From Flavobacteria bacterium MS024-2A (GTDB lineage: Bacteria; Bacteroidota; Bacteroidia; Flavobacteriales; Flavobacteriaceae): a stretch of DNA of 64,000 nucleotides. Both the position numbers and the translations under genes were made by a program. Location: NCBI GenBank assembly GCA_905182305.1, contig CAJJBB010000009.1, positions 1-64,000 on the forward strand, in the 5' to 3' direction. The notes beneath the pieces were generated by a model. That model was given only the letters and a program-made list of their open reading frames with translations. It was not told the DNA's origin and did not search any database. Within the stretch, counting starts at the first letter, position 1. The number at the start of each line of letters is the position of its first letter. Below are positions 29,237-38,332 of this stretch, in pieces.

Positions 29237-29878
29237 TTAGTAACGTTTTCTTATGTTTCTTTTTTTTGCTTTATGCATGTTACTTTTTGGGCCATTTCCA
29301 TTTTTTGATTTCAACTTTAATAAATCATTAGAATCTGTTAAAGGTAGTTGTGATGCTACAACTTTTAATTTTCCGCCAGAGAGTTCATCTAAGTGTCCCA
29401 TAATAACATCATCATCAACGGTATCTTTATTCCAACCAAGGAAACATTTTTTCATATGGTTGGCAATTGTATAAACCAAGACCTCTTTCATTTCATTCTC
29501 TTCCCAGTTCATAGCCACATCAATCATACGTTTTATATTATTTCCATAAAATCGGTATTTAGGATAGTTCTGAGGATAAGGAAGTTTCGCAGGTTTTGCA
29601 TTGAGAATTTCTTTTTCCGGCATTTCAAAAGGACTTTCAACATCGATGTCAAAATTAGCCATTATGAAAAATTGATCCCATAATTTGTGTTGAAAATCTG
29701 GAACATCCCTCAGGTGGGGATTAAGATTTCCCATCACTCCAATAATAGCTTTCGCTTTTTTATTGCGCTCCAAGACATCTTCAGTTGCCATGGTTTGTTC
29801 AATCATTATGTGAATGTGCCTCCCATATTCAGGGATGATTAATTGCTTGCGCTTTGTATTGTACTGCAAGGTTTCCAT
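29237..29878 (-). CDS. DUF4290 domain-containing protein
   Basis: A 213-residue cytoplasmic protein of the Bacteroidota-specific DUF4290 family; YNTKRKQLIIPEYGRHIH is the usual opening and the C-terminal tail is very basic (HKAKKRNIRKRY). Placed directly upstream of murA as in related genomes. Function unknown. Confidence 0.85.
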   Translation of the reverse strand: METLQYNTKRKQLIIPEYGRHIHIMIEQTMATEDVLERNKKAKAIIGVMGNLNPHLRDVPDFQHKLWDQFFIMANFDIDVESPFEMPEKEILNAKPAKLPYPQNYPKYRFYGNNIKRMIDVAMNWEENEMKEVLVYTIANHMKKCFLGWNKDTVDDDVIMGHLDELSGGKLKVVASQLPLTDSNDLLKLKSKNGNGPKSNMHKAKKRNIRKRY

Positions 29879-29965
29879 AAAAAAAAGGTTACTAATTACT
29901 TAGTGAAGTAAAATTATATTGCAAATTAATAAATTCAATTGAATCGCCACTACTTTATTTCATAA

Positions 29966-30259
29966 TTACAAGGCCATTATACCCTCTAGTTGACTTGCTT
30001 TTTTGTAAATCGAAATAACTGCATCCGCACTTTTCATTTTGACTTTAATGGTTAAGCTAGTAAAAGTCTTTTTTGAAGATAATTTTTGAAAGAATTCAGC
30101 CTGTTTTCCATTGAAATAAGATTTCAATGTTTCTAGATGAAGCGCCTCTGATTTTATGACAAATTTAAACATATATATTCCAGGCCAGGCTTGTGATTCA
30201 ACGAGTTGCCCATGAAATCTTGAATAAAATTCGTCGGAGTTAGTATTGTTTTGCAACAA
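29966..30259 (-). CDS. DUF493 family protein (YbeD-like)
   Basis: A 97-residue protein with the ACT-like alpha/beta fold of the DUF493 family (YMFKFVIKSEALHLETLKSYF; SLTIKVKMKSADAVISIYKK). Members may be small regulatory domains; in E. coli the YbeD relative is near lipoate genes. Divergent from the AAA ATPase gene by about 54 bases. Confidence 0.8.
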   Translation of the reverse strand: MLQNNTNSDEFYSRFHGQLVESQAWPGIYMFKFVIKSEALHLETLKSYFNGKQAEFFQKLSSKKTFTSLTIKVKMKSADAVISIYKKASQLEGIMAL

Positions 30260-30313
30260 GGCGAGTATTTTTGTGTAAAGATACTGGTTTTTACAATTGA
30301 TTAATAGTGCTTT

Positions 30314-30818
30314 ATGAAAAACAAAAGAATCGTAATTACTGGAAGTCCTGGCGCAGGAAAAACAAGTATAATTAAAGGTCTTGAGGATAAAGGATATTCT
30401 GTTTTTGAAGAGTATTCAAGAACCTTAATTGATGAAGGCAAGGCAACTGGAAAAGCTAATTTTTTTCTTTCGAACCCTGAAGAGTTTAGTGAACTCTTAT
30501 TTTCTAGGAAGGAAAGCACAGTTTAAAGCATTTTCCTCACTTTATGTTGATGCTGCAAAGCCTTTCGTTTTTTTTGATCGTGGTATTCTAGATATATACG
30601 CTTATTTACTTGCTGTTAAAGGAAGAGATGATTTTTGGGAAAAAAGAATAATACCTTTTAAGTATGATCTTGTTTTTTTGGTTGAGCCCTGGAAAGAAAT
30701 CTATAAAAAAGACACTCAAAGAATGGAGACATTTATTGAAGCTAAACGTTACTTTCCTTATATCAAAAATCTATATAAGCAATCTCATTTATTGTTACAG
30801 TTCCTAAAGACACGATAA
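30314..30818 (+). pseudogene. AAA_28-type P-loop ATPase, frameshifted
   Basis: Predicted small P-loop ATPase or nucleotide kinase-like protein. The Walker A GSPGAGKTS (residues 10-18) is in the first frame, which ends after FSRKEST; the remaining part (RKAQFKAFSSLYVDAAKPF, FFDRGILDIYAYL) is in the next frame. Deleting one A in AGGAAGGAAAG near 30509-30516 joins them. Restored length is about 167 residues, normal for the AAA_28 family common in Bacteroidota. Role unknown. It is followed by recQ. Confidence 0.75.
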
Positions 30819-30857
30819 TAAATCGTGTTCTTTTTATTGAACATTATATAAAATTGC

Positions 30858-32750
30858 ATGGATAAGGAAACACTCTTGAAAAAACATTGGGGCTTCAAAA
30901 CCTTTAAGCCATTACAAGAAGACATTATTCTCTCTATAATGGCTGGACACGACACCTTTGCATTACTTCCAACAGGAGGCGGAAAGTCATTGTGTTATCA
31001 ATTACCAGCACTACTTAAGGAAGGTTTTGTTTTGGTTGTTTCACCTTTAATAGCTCTTATGGAGGATCAAGTTCAAGACTTATTAAAACGTGATATTAAA
31101 GCCATGTATTTCGAATCGCATAAAAAAAGTATTTCTTTGACTCAGCAACTAGATAATTGCACCTTCGGTGGCTATAAGGTAGTATATGTTTCTCCAGAGA
31201 AATTAACTAATGCTTTATTTTTACAACAAATTGTTCGTGCGCCAATTTCTTTAATAGCGATAGATGAAGCACATTGCATTTCTGAATGGGGTCATGATTT
31301 TAGACCTGCATACCGAAAAATTAATCTATTACTTGAACTACTCCCTGAGATTCCAATATTAGCTCTCACAGCTTCAGCAACATCTGAAGTTGTTCGTGAT
31401 ATTCAGACTCAATTAATATTGAAATCACCTAAACTATTTCAGCAGTCGTTTGAACGCCCTAATTTATCCTATAACATATGGAAAACAGACGATAAGTTAA
31501 ATGCTGTGATTCAAATTTTAACTCATCACAAAGGTAGTAGTATAATTTATTGTAATACACGTAAACAATCGGAGCAGTTGGCACGCAAAATGATTCGTCA
31601 TGGTCTTGTTGCTGATTTCTTTCATGGAGGCCTTTTATTAAAAGAGAAAAAGTCGAAACTAAGTGAATGGCAAAAAGGAACATTACTCCATATGACTGCT
31701 ACAAGTGCTTTTGGAATGGGAATAGATAAATCCAACGTTCGAACTGTAATTCATATGAACCTTCCTGAAAGTATAGAACATTATTATCAAGAAACAGGAA
31801 GAGCAGGTAGAGACGGTGATTTAGCCCATACTTTTTTAATATTTAGTGAATCTGATTCAGAGGAAACCAAACATCACCTTTTAAACCGACTACCTTCGAC
31901 AAAAGACTTAAAAGAAATATATAAAGACTTATGTAATTTTTTACAAATTGCCTACGGAGAAGGAGAGGGTATCATACATGAGTTGGACTTTGAAAGTTTT
32001 TGTAATCAGTATAACCGAAACTTTAGAAAAACATTATATTGTTTAGAGCAATTCGATAGAGAAGGAATTATATCTCTTAATACATCTAATAAAAAGCATA
32101 TTGATATTAACACTAAATGTTCTGCCCACCAAGCTACTGAATTTATTATATCTCAAAATACTCCAGCTAAAGTATTGGAATATTTAATGCGGCAAAACCC
32201 TTATTTTTTTAAAGAAAAAACTCAAATAAGTCCAGAAAAAATAATTGCTGAATTACGTCTTTCTTCTGACCAATTTACGGAAGCTTTAGAAAGGCTTGAG
32301 CGAGACGGAATACTGGATTTTACTAAGCAAAAAGCCTATTTTTATTATATTCCTAAAACCCCTAGGGAAGATAGCTATACTCTACAAACTTTAATTAAAA
32401 ATAATACCAACTTACATCAACAGAAGAAACTAAAAATTGATGCAATGATTGCATTTGTAGAAGATGAGACTAACTGTAAGCGCAATAAAATTTTATCATA
32501 TTTCGGAACTTTATTCGAAGGGTTATGTCATCAATGCTCTTCTCGTTCTTGTGCTAGTTTATATATTACAGAAAATGATTTTGAAAAGAAATTAATTCTA
32601 CTCCTAAAAGATCATCCTCAATCTATTCAAGACCTAAATGAAAAGTTGTATTTTGAACCAGCTGCTTTAAAAGAAGTTATAGAAAGATTACTAAAAACAA
32701 AAAAAATATATATTAATCACTTTCAACAATACCATTGGGTCAATGAATGA
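30858..32750 (+). CDS. recQ: RecQ family ATP-dependent DNA helicase
   Basis: 3'-5' DNA helicase of recombination and repair. Walker A PTGGGKSLCYQLP, DEAH box IDEAHCISEWGHDFRP, and motif VI QETGRAGRDG are all present. A Cys cluster (CHQCSSRSC) near the C-terminus fits the RecQ zinc-binding/RQC region; no HRDC domain follows. 630 residues. Its stop overlaps the fmt start by eight bases, so translation is coupled. Confidence 0.9.
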   Translation: MDKETLLKKHWGFKTFKPLQEDIILSIMAGHDTFALLPTGGGKSLCYQLPALLKEGFVLVVSPLIALMEDQVQDLLKRDIKAMYFESHKKSISLTQQLDNCTFGGYKVVYVSPEKLTNALFLQQIVRAPISLIAIDEAHCISEWGHDFRPAYRKINLLLELLPEIPILALTASATSEVVRDIQTQLILKSPKLFQQSFERPNLSYNIWKTDDKLNAVIQILTHHKGSSIIYCNTRKQSEQLARKMIRHGLVADFFHGGLLLKEKKSKLSEWQKGTLLHMTATSAFGMGIDKSNVRTVIHMNLPESIEHYYQETGRAGRDGDLAHTFLIFSESDSEETKHHLLNRLPSTKDLKEIYKDLCNFLQIAYGEGEGIIHELDFESFCNQYNRNFRKTLYCLEQFDREGIISLNTSNKKHIDINTKCSAHQATEFIISQNTPAKVLEYLMRQNPYFFKEKTQISPEKIIAELRLSSDQFTEALERLERDGILDFTKQKAYFYYIPKTPREDSYTLQTLIKNNTNLHQQKKLKIDAMIAFVEDETNCKRNKILSYFGTLFEGLCHQCSSRSCASLYITENDFEKKLILLLKDHPQSIQDLNEKLYFEPAALKEVIERLLKTKKIYINHFQQYHWVNE

Positions 32751-33701
32751 ATCCCCCTTACTTCCAAGAGTAATTTTTTATGGTACTCCAGAATTTGCTC
32801 GTTATTGTTTAGATGCATTAATTGTAGCTGGATATCCTATAATTATGGTTATTACTGCTCCCGACAGAAGGTCGGGAAGAGGAAAAAAAATAAACTCCTC
32901 TGCGGTTAAAGAATATAGTGTCAAAAAAAAATTACCACTTTTACAACCAGAAAATTTAAAAGATTCAAATTTTGTTTCCCGTTTAAAGAATCTTCAACCT
33001 GAAATTCAAATAGTAGTTGCTTTTAGAATGTTACCTAAAGTAGTGTGGAAAGTACCTTCTTATGGGACTATCAACCTTCATGCCTCTCTTTTACCGAATT
33101 ATCGGGGTGCTGCTCCTATTAATTGGGTGCTTATTAATGGTGAGAAAAAGACAGGGGTGAGCACTTTTTTAATTAATGAGCAAATTGATACAGGAGCTGT
33201 TTTGTTACAAAAAGAAGTTTCTATTGGTAAAGAATATAACGTGGGAATCCTTCATGATATTCTTTCGAAACTAGGAGCTCCATTAATTATAAAAACTATT
33301 GAAGGATTAGTTTCAAGATCTCTAAGCGCTATAAACCAACAAATTTCTGGTCAAGAAAAAGAAGCACCAAAGTTAACAACTGAGAATACCCGCTTGGATT
33401 GGACACTTCAAATTGAGCATATTCAAAATAAAATTAATGGGCTAAGTCCTAATCCTGGAGCATGGACATTTTTTAAGAATAAAGGTGAGAAGGGAGAATG
33501 AAGATTTTTAAAGCTAAAGTAGTTACCTCTTTACCCAATGAGTCAATAAATAAAATTATCGTAAAACAAGGTGAAATTTTAATTGTAATTAAAGATGGCT
33601 ATTTAAATTGCGTTGAATTACAGCTTCCAAATAAGAAACGAATGACCGCTAGTGCTCTATTAAATGGGTATTCTTTTGACGAGAATGCAACTGTTTTATA
33701 G
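32743..33701 (+). pseudogene. fmt: Methionyl-tRNA formyltransferase, split by a frame change
   Basis: Formylates initiator Met-tRNA. The catalytic domain is intact: IFYGTPEFARY, LHASLLPNYRGAAPINW, and DTGAVLLQ. It stops at 33501 after NPGAWTFFKNKGEKGE, and the C-terminal tRNA-binding domain (MKIFKAKVVTS... to 33701) continues in the -1 frame with an ATG overlapping the stop (AATGA). The total is one base short of a multiple of three, so one missing base near 33485-33500 would restore about 319 residues, the usual length. It could be made as two coupled pieces, but a sequence error is more likely because the gene is near-essential. Confidence 0.87.
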
Positions 33702-33716
33702 CTTAACCCCATCTCA

Positions 33717-33748
33717 TTATTAACAAAACCCCTTACTTATTAACAAAA
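33717..33748 (+). repeat. Tandem 12-base repeat at 20-base period upstream of the HU gene
   Basis: TTATTAACAAAA occurs at 33717-33728 and again at 33737-33748, exactly 20 bases (about two helical turns) apart, just upstream of the putative HU promoter. May be a regulator-binding pair; the core TTATTAACA is one mismatch from a DnaA box. Confidence 0.5.
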
Positions 33749-33767
33749 GGGCTAATTTTAAAGCGTT

Positions 33768-33801
33768 TTTGATGTCTACTATCAAATTCCATATAAATTT
33801 G
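33768..33801 (+). promoter_or_regulatory. Putative Bacteroidota-type promoter for the HU gene
   Basis: TTTG at 33768-33771 and TAAATTTG at 33794-33801 (22-base spacer) fit the -33/-7 consensus, 29 bases before the ATG. Confidence 0.5.
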
Positions 33802-33830
33802 TTAAATAACCTTAATAAATATAAAATATT

Positions 33831-34103
33831 ATGAACAAAACAGAATTAATTGACGCAATGTCAGCAGATGCTGGAATTTCTAAAGCAGCAGCAAAAAAAG
33901 CACTTGAATCATTTTTAGGAAGTGTAGGTGGAACTCTTAAAAAAGGGGGACGTGTTTCTCTAGTAGGTTTCGGATCTTGGTCAGTATCTAGAAGAGCAGC
34001 TCGTGATGGAAGAAATCCTCAAACAGGAGCTACTATCAAAATTAAAGCTAAAAATGTTGTAAAGTTCAAAGCAGGTGCTGAATTATCAGGTTCTGTAAAC
34101 TAA
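33831..34103 (+). CDS. HU family DNA-binding protein
   Basis: Nucleoid protein of 90 residues, binding and bending DNA as a dimer. MNKTELIDAMSADAGISKAAAKKAL is the helical dimerisation part, and the DNA-binding arms carry GFGSWSVSRRAARDGRNPQTG and IKIKAKNVVKFKAG. A clear terminator follows, so it is probably a single-gene unit with its own promoter. Confidence 0.95.
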   Translation: MNKTELIDAMSADAGISKAAAKKALESFLGSVGGTLKKGGRVSLVGFGSWSVSRRAARDGRNPQTGATIKIKAKNVVKFKAGAELSGSVN

Positions 34104-34123
34104 ATCTTTACATTGAATAATAT

Positions 34124-34150
34124 AAAAAGCTCCCTTGTGGAGCTTTTTTT
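34124..34150 (+). terminator. Rho-independent terminator after the HU gene
   Basis: Ten-base stem AAAAAGCTCC (34124-34133) with GGAGCTTTTT (34139-34148), loop CTTGT, and a T-run. Confidence 0.85.
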
Positions 34151-34164
34151 ATATATTAGAATTT

Positions 34165-34710
34165 ATGAAATCTGGAAAATTTCTTATTGCAACCCCATCT
34201 ATTATGGGAGACACTAACTTTCATCGCGCCGTTATTCTTTTAGTAGATCATAAAAACGATGGTACAGTTGGCTTTATTCTCAATAAGCAATTAGAATATA
34301 CATTAAATGATGTAATGGATGGGATTAATTTTGAAATCCCTCTTTATTTTGGAGGCCCTGTAGAAGATGACAATCTTTTTTTTATTCATCGTTCTTCGCA
34401 CTTAATTCCCAATAGTCTCTGTATAGAAAAAGATCTGTATTGGAGTGGTGATTTTAAGACGGTTGTCGCTCAAATCAATAAAGGGACACTTACTAAAAAT
34501 GAAATCCGTTTCTTTTTAGGATACTCTGGTTGGACTGAAGATCAATTAGAAAATGAAATATCTTTAAAATCCTGGAGAGTTGTAGATGATATAACAAATA
34601 ACACCTGGCTCAAAAAAAATCCTGTTAATTTATGGAGAGAGCATATGAAAGCAATGGGTGGTAACTATTTAATCTGGTCAAATACACCAAAAAACCCAAA
34701 TTGGAATTAA
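34165..34710 (+). CDS. YqgE/AlgH family protein
   Basis: A 181-residue cytoplasmic protein of the UPF0301 (YqgE/AlgH) family; FLIATPSIMGDTNFHRAVILLVDH, GFILNK and FFLGYSGW are the conserved blocks. Function not established despite wide conservation. The ATG at 34165 is used; an earlier in-frame start falls within the HU terminator. Convergent with the aminotransferase gene, overlapping by four bases. Confidence 0.87.
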   Translation: MKSGKFLIATPSIMGDTNFHRAVILLVDHKNDGTVGFILNKQLEYTLNDVMDGINFEIPLYFGGPVEDDNLFFIHRSSHLIPNSLCIEKDLYWSGDFKTVVAQINKGTLTKNEIRFFLGYSGWTEDQLENEISLKSWRVVDDITNNTWLKKNPVNLWREHMKAMGGNYLIWSNTPKNPNWN

Positions 34711-35522
34711 CCTAAGCTTTTTTTGAATTTTTCAAACAATGAGGCTGTCTTTCCTTTTGTGTAGTTTGTTTTTCGGTATTTTGTAATATTTTGAACACCT
34801 TGATTAAGAGATAGTACCATTAGTTCATCTGATTTTTGTAATTCAAATGGATTGATGGCTTGTTCTTTAAGCACATAAATAGTTTTCCCCTCTAAAATCC
34901 ATTCATTAAAAGCTGATCTTAAAGATAAATCTTGACAACCAGACTCTAGATTTGGAGTATAAATAGTATTACCGTGAAATAAGTAGAGCGTTCCTTTAAT
35001 TGATTCTGCTAGATTTTTTTGATCATTTAATAAAATACAATCGTCTAAACCATTTTCTATTGAATAACTAGTTGAAATAATTCGAAGTGAGTTGTTTGTG
35101 TATGTTAAATTTGAAAAAAAACCACTAGAAATCAACTCTTCTTTATAAAGGTCAACAGAATAGTAATCTAAGGGATTTACTGAAAATGGTAAAACTTTAG
35201 TTGCTGATATAATGAAATCAATATTTTCTTGATGTTTAATAAACGTAATATTTAAAAGAAAATCAGCTTCAATGGAGTCTTTGGATTTAATAGTTTTAAT
35301 TAATTCATTTTCTAAATAGATAAGCGTATATTCAACAGGAATATTAAAACGATGTCTTCTAAGGGCAGCCATCATTCTGAAATAATGTAATTCCCAAAAA
35401 AGGAGATTATTTTTTTGATAACGAAGCGTTTCTTTTACGGAAAATCCAGTCAACAGGCTTTGTAAAATAGATTCTGAAGCTTCTGTAATACTGGAAATTA
35501 AGTTGCCATTACAATTAATCAT
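34707..35522 (-). CDS. Aminotransferase class IV family protein (aminodeoxychorismate lyase-like)
   Basis: PLP fold-type IV protein of 271 residues, related to branched-chain aminotransferases and 4-amino-4-deoxychorismate lyases. The opening MINCNGNLISS and LLTGFSVKETLRY, and the mid-protein DDCILLNDQKNLAESIKGTLYLFHGN, fit the family. Folate synthesis is a possible role but not shown. The typical PLP lysine is hard to place by eye. Nine bases after the START-like gene. Confidence 0.7.
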   Translation of the reverse strand: MINCNGNLISSITEASESILQSLLTGFSVKETLRYQKNNLLFWELHYFRMMAALRRHRFNIPVEYTLIYLENELIKTIKSKDSIEADFLLNITFIKHQENIDFIISATKVLPFSVNPLDYYSVDLYKEELISSGFFSNLTYTNNSLRIISTSYSIENGLDDCILLNDQKNLAESIKGTLYLFHGNTIYTPNLESGCQDLSLRSAFNEWILEGKTIYVLKEQAINPFELQKSDELMVLSLNQGVQNITKYRKTNYTKGKTASLFEKFKKSLG

Positions 35523-35531
35523 TGAAAGGAA

Positions 35532-35924
35532 TTAACTAGCACCTAGCACTTGTTTTAAATCTGAAATAAGATTGTCCCATAACATTTTAGATTCTTCAAT
35601 TTCATCTTCATCTGAAAAGTCTGATATAATTAATGAAACATCTTTTGTGATCTCATCTACTTGAATTTTAAATTCGAAGTAGTATTTGTCTTGATCAGCA
35701 TCGTTATTTTGCCATTGAAAACGAACTTTATCATTATTTTTTTTTTGTATCATTTTCGCATGCTCTTCTGAGTCATCCCAGATGAAAGTGAACATTTCTC
35801 CCCTAGAGTTTACATTATCTGCAAACCATTCTGAAAGTCCAGAAGGGGTTGATAGGTATTGAAATAATAACTGAGGTGATGAATGGAAATCATATTCTAT
35901 GGAGTAGCTTTTTTTATCGCTCAT
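35532..35924 (-). CDS. START-like / SRPBCC domain protein
   Basis: A 130-residue protein starting MSDKKSYSIEYDFHSSPQLLFQYLSTP, with SGLSEWFADNV and a C-terminal amphipathic helix: the START-like (AHSA1-related) domain found beside the class IV aminotransferase in Flavobacteriia. The ATG at 35924 is preferred over a longer in-frame start. Ligand and role unknown. Confidence 0.8.
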   Translation of the reverse strand: MSDKKSYSIEYDFHSSPQLLFQYLSTPSGLSEWFADNVNSRGEMFTFIWDDSEEHAKMIQKKNNDKVRFQWQNNDADQDKYYFEFKIQVDEITKDVSLIISDFSDEDEIEESKMLWDNLISDLKQVLGAS

Positions 35925-36349
35925 GTTTAATTTTTCAAGTTCCCAATATATTGAAAAAACATTAAGAAGCATATTTATTTTTTAATATTTTATTGATTTT
36001 ATTTTAAAATTTATTATTGGGACAATTAATAATTAGGCTATTATTTTAAAGTTCATCTATAATGAATTATTCATAATATATTTAGCTTTAAATAAAATGT
36101 TTGAAATTTAATATTCTTCAATACTTTCTGCTATTGTAACAAAGAAATTTATTAGATATTTCATTAATAAATCATCATTAATTTTTGTCTACTAAAAATT
36201 TAAGTGATTAAATTCGTCAAGAATGTTTAATTAAAAACACTAAAATTAGACTATTTAATACTTAAAATTAAACATAATAGTTTTTTATATGATTATATAT
36301 GCATATCTTAAACTTATATTTAATATAGAATTCACAAAAAATAATAATT
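35925..36349. other. AT-rich intergenic stretch without a recognisable gene
   Basis: About 425 very AT-rich bases with stops in all frames and no plausible RNA or terminator that I can see. It marks the change from core genes to small orphan genes. Confidence 0.5.
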
Positions 36350-36580
36350 ATGAATGAATTTTTAATAACGATTGTATTTATAATAGTACTAGTTTTCAGT
36401 GTATATTCTTATGCTACGTATTTAACAAAATCTGGAAAAGCAGAAGATGCTGATGGAAATTTTATACCAGATGCTTGGGAAGAAAAATTTGGGTGGTTCT
36501 TTTCGTCTAAGGGAATTATAATGTTAATATTAGGAATTATTTTAGGATATGTCCTTGGTATTTTATTCCCATATATTTAA
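36350..36580 (+). CDS. Small two-helix membrane protein with an EF-hand-like loop
   Basis: 76 residues: a hydrophobic helix (2-22), a hydrophilic middle with DADGNFIPDAWEEKFGW (about 33-50), and a second helix (54-76). The DxDGNxxPDxWE pattern resembles the calcium-binding loops of thrombospondin-type-3/EF-hand repeats. No family name recognised. A ribosome-binding region is not obvious, but the codon usage is like its neighbours. Confidence 0.6.
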   Translation: MNEFLITIVFIIVLVFSVYSYATYLTKSGKAEDADGNFIPDAWEEKFGWFFSSKGIIMLILGIILGYVLGILFPYI

Positions 36581-36592
36581 TGATAATTCTTT

Positions 36593-36723
36593 ATGAAAGA
36601 GTGTAATTGTAAATGTATGCAATGTTTGAATGGTTGGGTAAAAGTTGCACATGTGATAATTGTGATTGCTTAGGTTGTGATTGTTCAAATAATACATTCA
36701 CGTCTAGTAACGTTTCTAGTTAA
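36593..36723 (+). CDS. Possible Cys-rich (metallothionein-like) peptide, frame interrupted
   Basis: Two overlapping short frames are both Cys-rich. From ATG 36593 comes MKECNCKCMQCLNGW; from ATG 36613 comes a 36-residue peptide containing SCTCDNCDCLGCDCSN, ending at TAA 36723. Adding one base in the GG(G)TAAAAG region near 36640 would fuse them into about 43 residues with ten cysteines in CxC and CxxC pairs, a metallothionein-like layout. As printed only the 36-residue form (six Cys) is open. No match to a known family is claimed. Confidence 0.35.
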
Positions 36724-36854
36724 CAAAAAACCTTCAATTTAGAGCTTTTATAGATCTTTAATTTTTTATTCTATTGTAGACATTATCATTCCAGTAGCAT
36801 CAAAATAGTCACCTGATTCAAAAACTTTTAATTTTAAAATAGTCAAGATTATGC

Positions 36855-37223
36855 TTAATTATTGATTTTTATTTTATTTCCATGTTCATCAATTGCAACA
36901 AAAACAATAAAACATTCACAATTTTTCTTCAAACTATTTTCTATTAAATTTTCACTATTAACTATAATTTTAATTCTTAATGATGAAACGCCAACCTTAA
37001 TTATTTCAGCATCTAATTTCACTAAATCTCCAATATTTATTGGTTTTAAAAATTCAATATCATCTACAAACTTTGTAACACAATACTTCTTTGTGTATTT
37101 TACAGATAATGCATATCCAATTTCATCAATCCATTTCATAACCTTACCACCATGAACATTTCCTCTGTAATTCGCATCATTTGGTTCGGCTAAAAATGAC
37201 ATTTCCATTTTTTTTTCTGACAT
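36855..37223 (-). CDS. Acyl-CoA thioesterase (hotdog fold)
   Basis: A 122-residue hotdog-fold protein of the YciA/BACH-like group. NYRGNVHGGKVMKWIDEIGYA carries the conserved GxxHGG and the catalytic acidic residue (Asp in the WIDE segment). It would hydrolyse acyl-CoA thioesters; chain length unknown. The C-terminus is short compared with YciA. Confidence 0.78.
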   Translation of the reverse strand: MSEKKMEMSFLAEPNDANYRGNVHGGKVMKWIDEIGYALSVKYTKKYCVTKFVDDIEFLKPINIGDLVKLDAEIIKVGVSSLRIKIIVNSENLIENSLKKNCECFIVFVAIDEHGNKIKINN

Positions 37224-37459
37224 AATTAATGATTTTTATTGATTAAAAGATATTTGAAATGCACTATAACTTCTTGATAACATTCGTATTTGTATAGTTA
37301 TTTTAGAGAATATTATTTTGGTTATAATTTGTTAAGAATCAAATCTAAAAATAATTAATTAAATCATGAATATCATTTTTTTCAGCAAAAGTTTTCTTTA
37401 AAACCGAATTGATTTTTTTATAATTTTAATGTATTCAATTTTTTGAAATTTAAATTATC

Positions 37460-37714
37460 ATGTTTAAAAAATATTTAAAGGACCCTTTGTCAACTATCGC
37501 TATTAATACAACTGTTTTTATAATGGGAAGTCTTTTTTTCGGTTCTATTGCTTTATTTGGAATTGCTTCTGAATTAATCAGAGACAGTAATAATGCGCCT
37601 ATAAATTATAGAATTCAACACATTCAACAACACGCAGATGAACAAGTCAAGTTTGATAAAATGATTCAGTTACTTGATTCAATAAATCTTAAATCAAAAA
37701 AGTTCAAAGACTAA
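37460..37714 (+). CDS. Hypothetical single-helix membrane protein
   Basis: 84 residues with one clear membrane helix (about 12-38, INTTVFIMGSLFFGSIALFG) and a charged C-terminal tail. No family recognised. Open frame and context support a real but unassigned gene. Confidence 0.5.
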   Translation: MFKKYLKDPLSTIAINTTVFIMGSLFFGSIALFGIASELIRDSNNAPINYRIQHIQQHADEQVKFDKMIQLLDSINLKSKKFKD

Positions 37715-37773
37715 ATCTCATGTATTTAATCATATTCAAAGAACTATAAGATTTATTATAAATAGTTTGTTTT

Positions 37774-38262
37774 ATGAAAAAATATCTTTTTATGGTTTGT
37801 ATTCTATCACAAATATGTTGCAAAAAAGATTTGATAATAAAAACTATAGATTTTAAAGAAGATACAAGTTGGCTTGCTCGTTATAAATTATTGAACTGCC
37901 CGACTTATGACCAGATAACAAACACAACTTGGGATTTAAATGGGTTTATGCTTTTTCATACAGATGGTTTAAGACAAATGGCTCTTAGTGGAATTGTAGA
38001 TCGTTTAAATGAAGAATATTGCAATTTTGGGTTATATGATGATAATATTCCAGGTGGAATGAGTGATGATTTTCAAGGAGTTGGCTATTCGGAAAGTCTA
38101 AATTTAAATGGTTGGTTAATAGCAAAATACACTTCAACTGAACTATATCCTGATAATTGGATACTTTATCGTATTTCAGATGGTTATTGGGAACGTTGGG
38201 ATTTAGCAGAAAATGAACCTGGTGAACCGATACCTTTTTTATTGAGTAACAGTATGGAATAA
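37774..38262 (+). CDS. Hypothetical lipoprotein
   Basis: 162 residues with a signal peptide ending in a plausible lipobox (CILSQICCKKD). The mature part is Trp/Tyr-rich (GYWERWDLAENEPGEP) and acidic. No family recognised; probably attached to a membrane facing the periplasm. Confidence 0.6.
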   Translation: MKKYLFMVCILSQICCKKDLIIKTIDFKEDTSWLARYKLLNCPTYDQITNTTWDLNGFMLFHTDGLRQMALSGIVDRLNEEYCNFGLYDDNIPGGMSDDFQGVGYSESLNLNGWLIAKYTSTELYPDNWILYRISDGYWERWDLAENEPGEPIPFLLSNSME

Positions 38263-38332
38263 ACTAACTAAAATTAAATTTAATTTTTTTATAGCTCTTA
38301 GAACATTAACTTTATTTCATAATCAGATATAA

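Noticed and set aside
36766-36840. Minus-strand run reading KVFESGDYFDATGMIMSTIE then a stop, just past the thioesterase gene
   Set aside because: No start codon and no recognised family; it may be a chance frame or a remnant, so it was not annotated.
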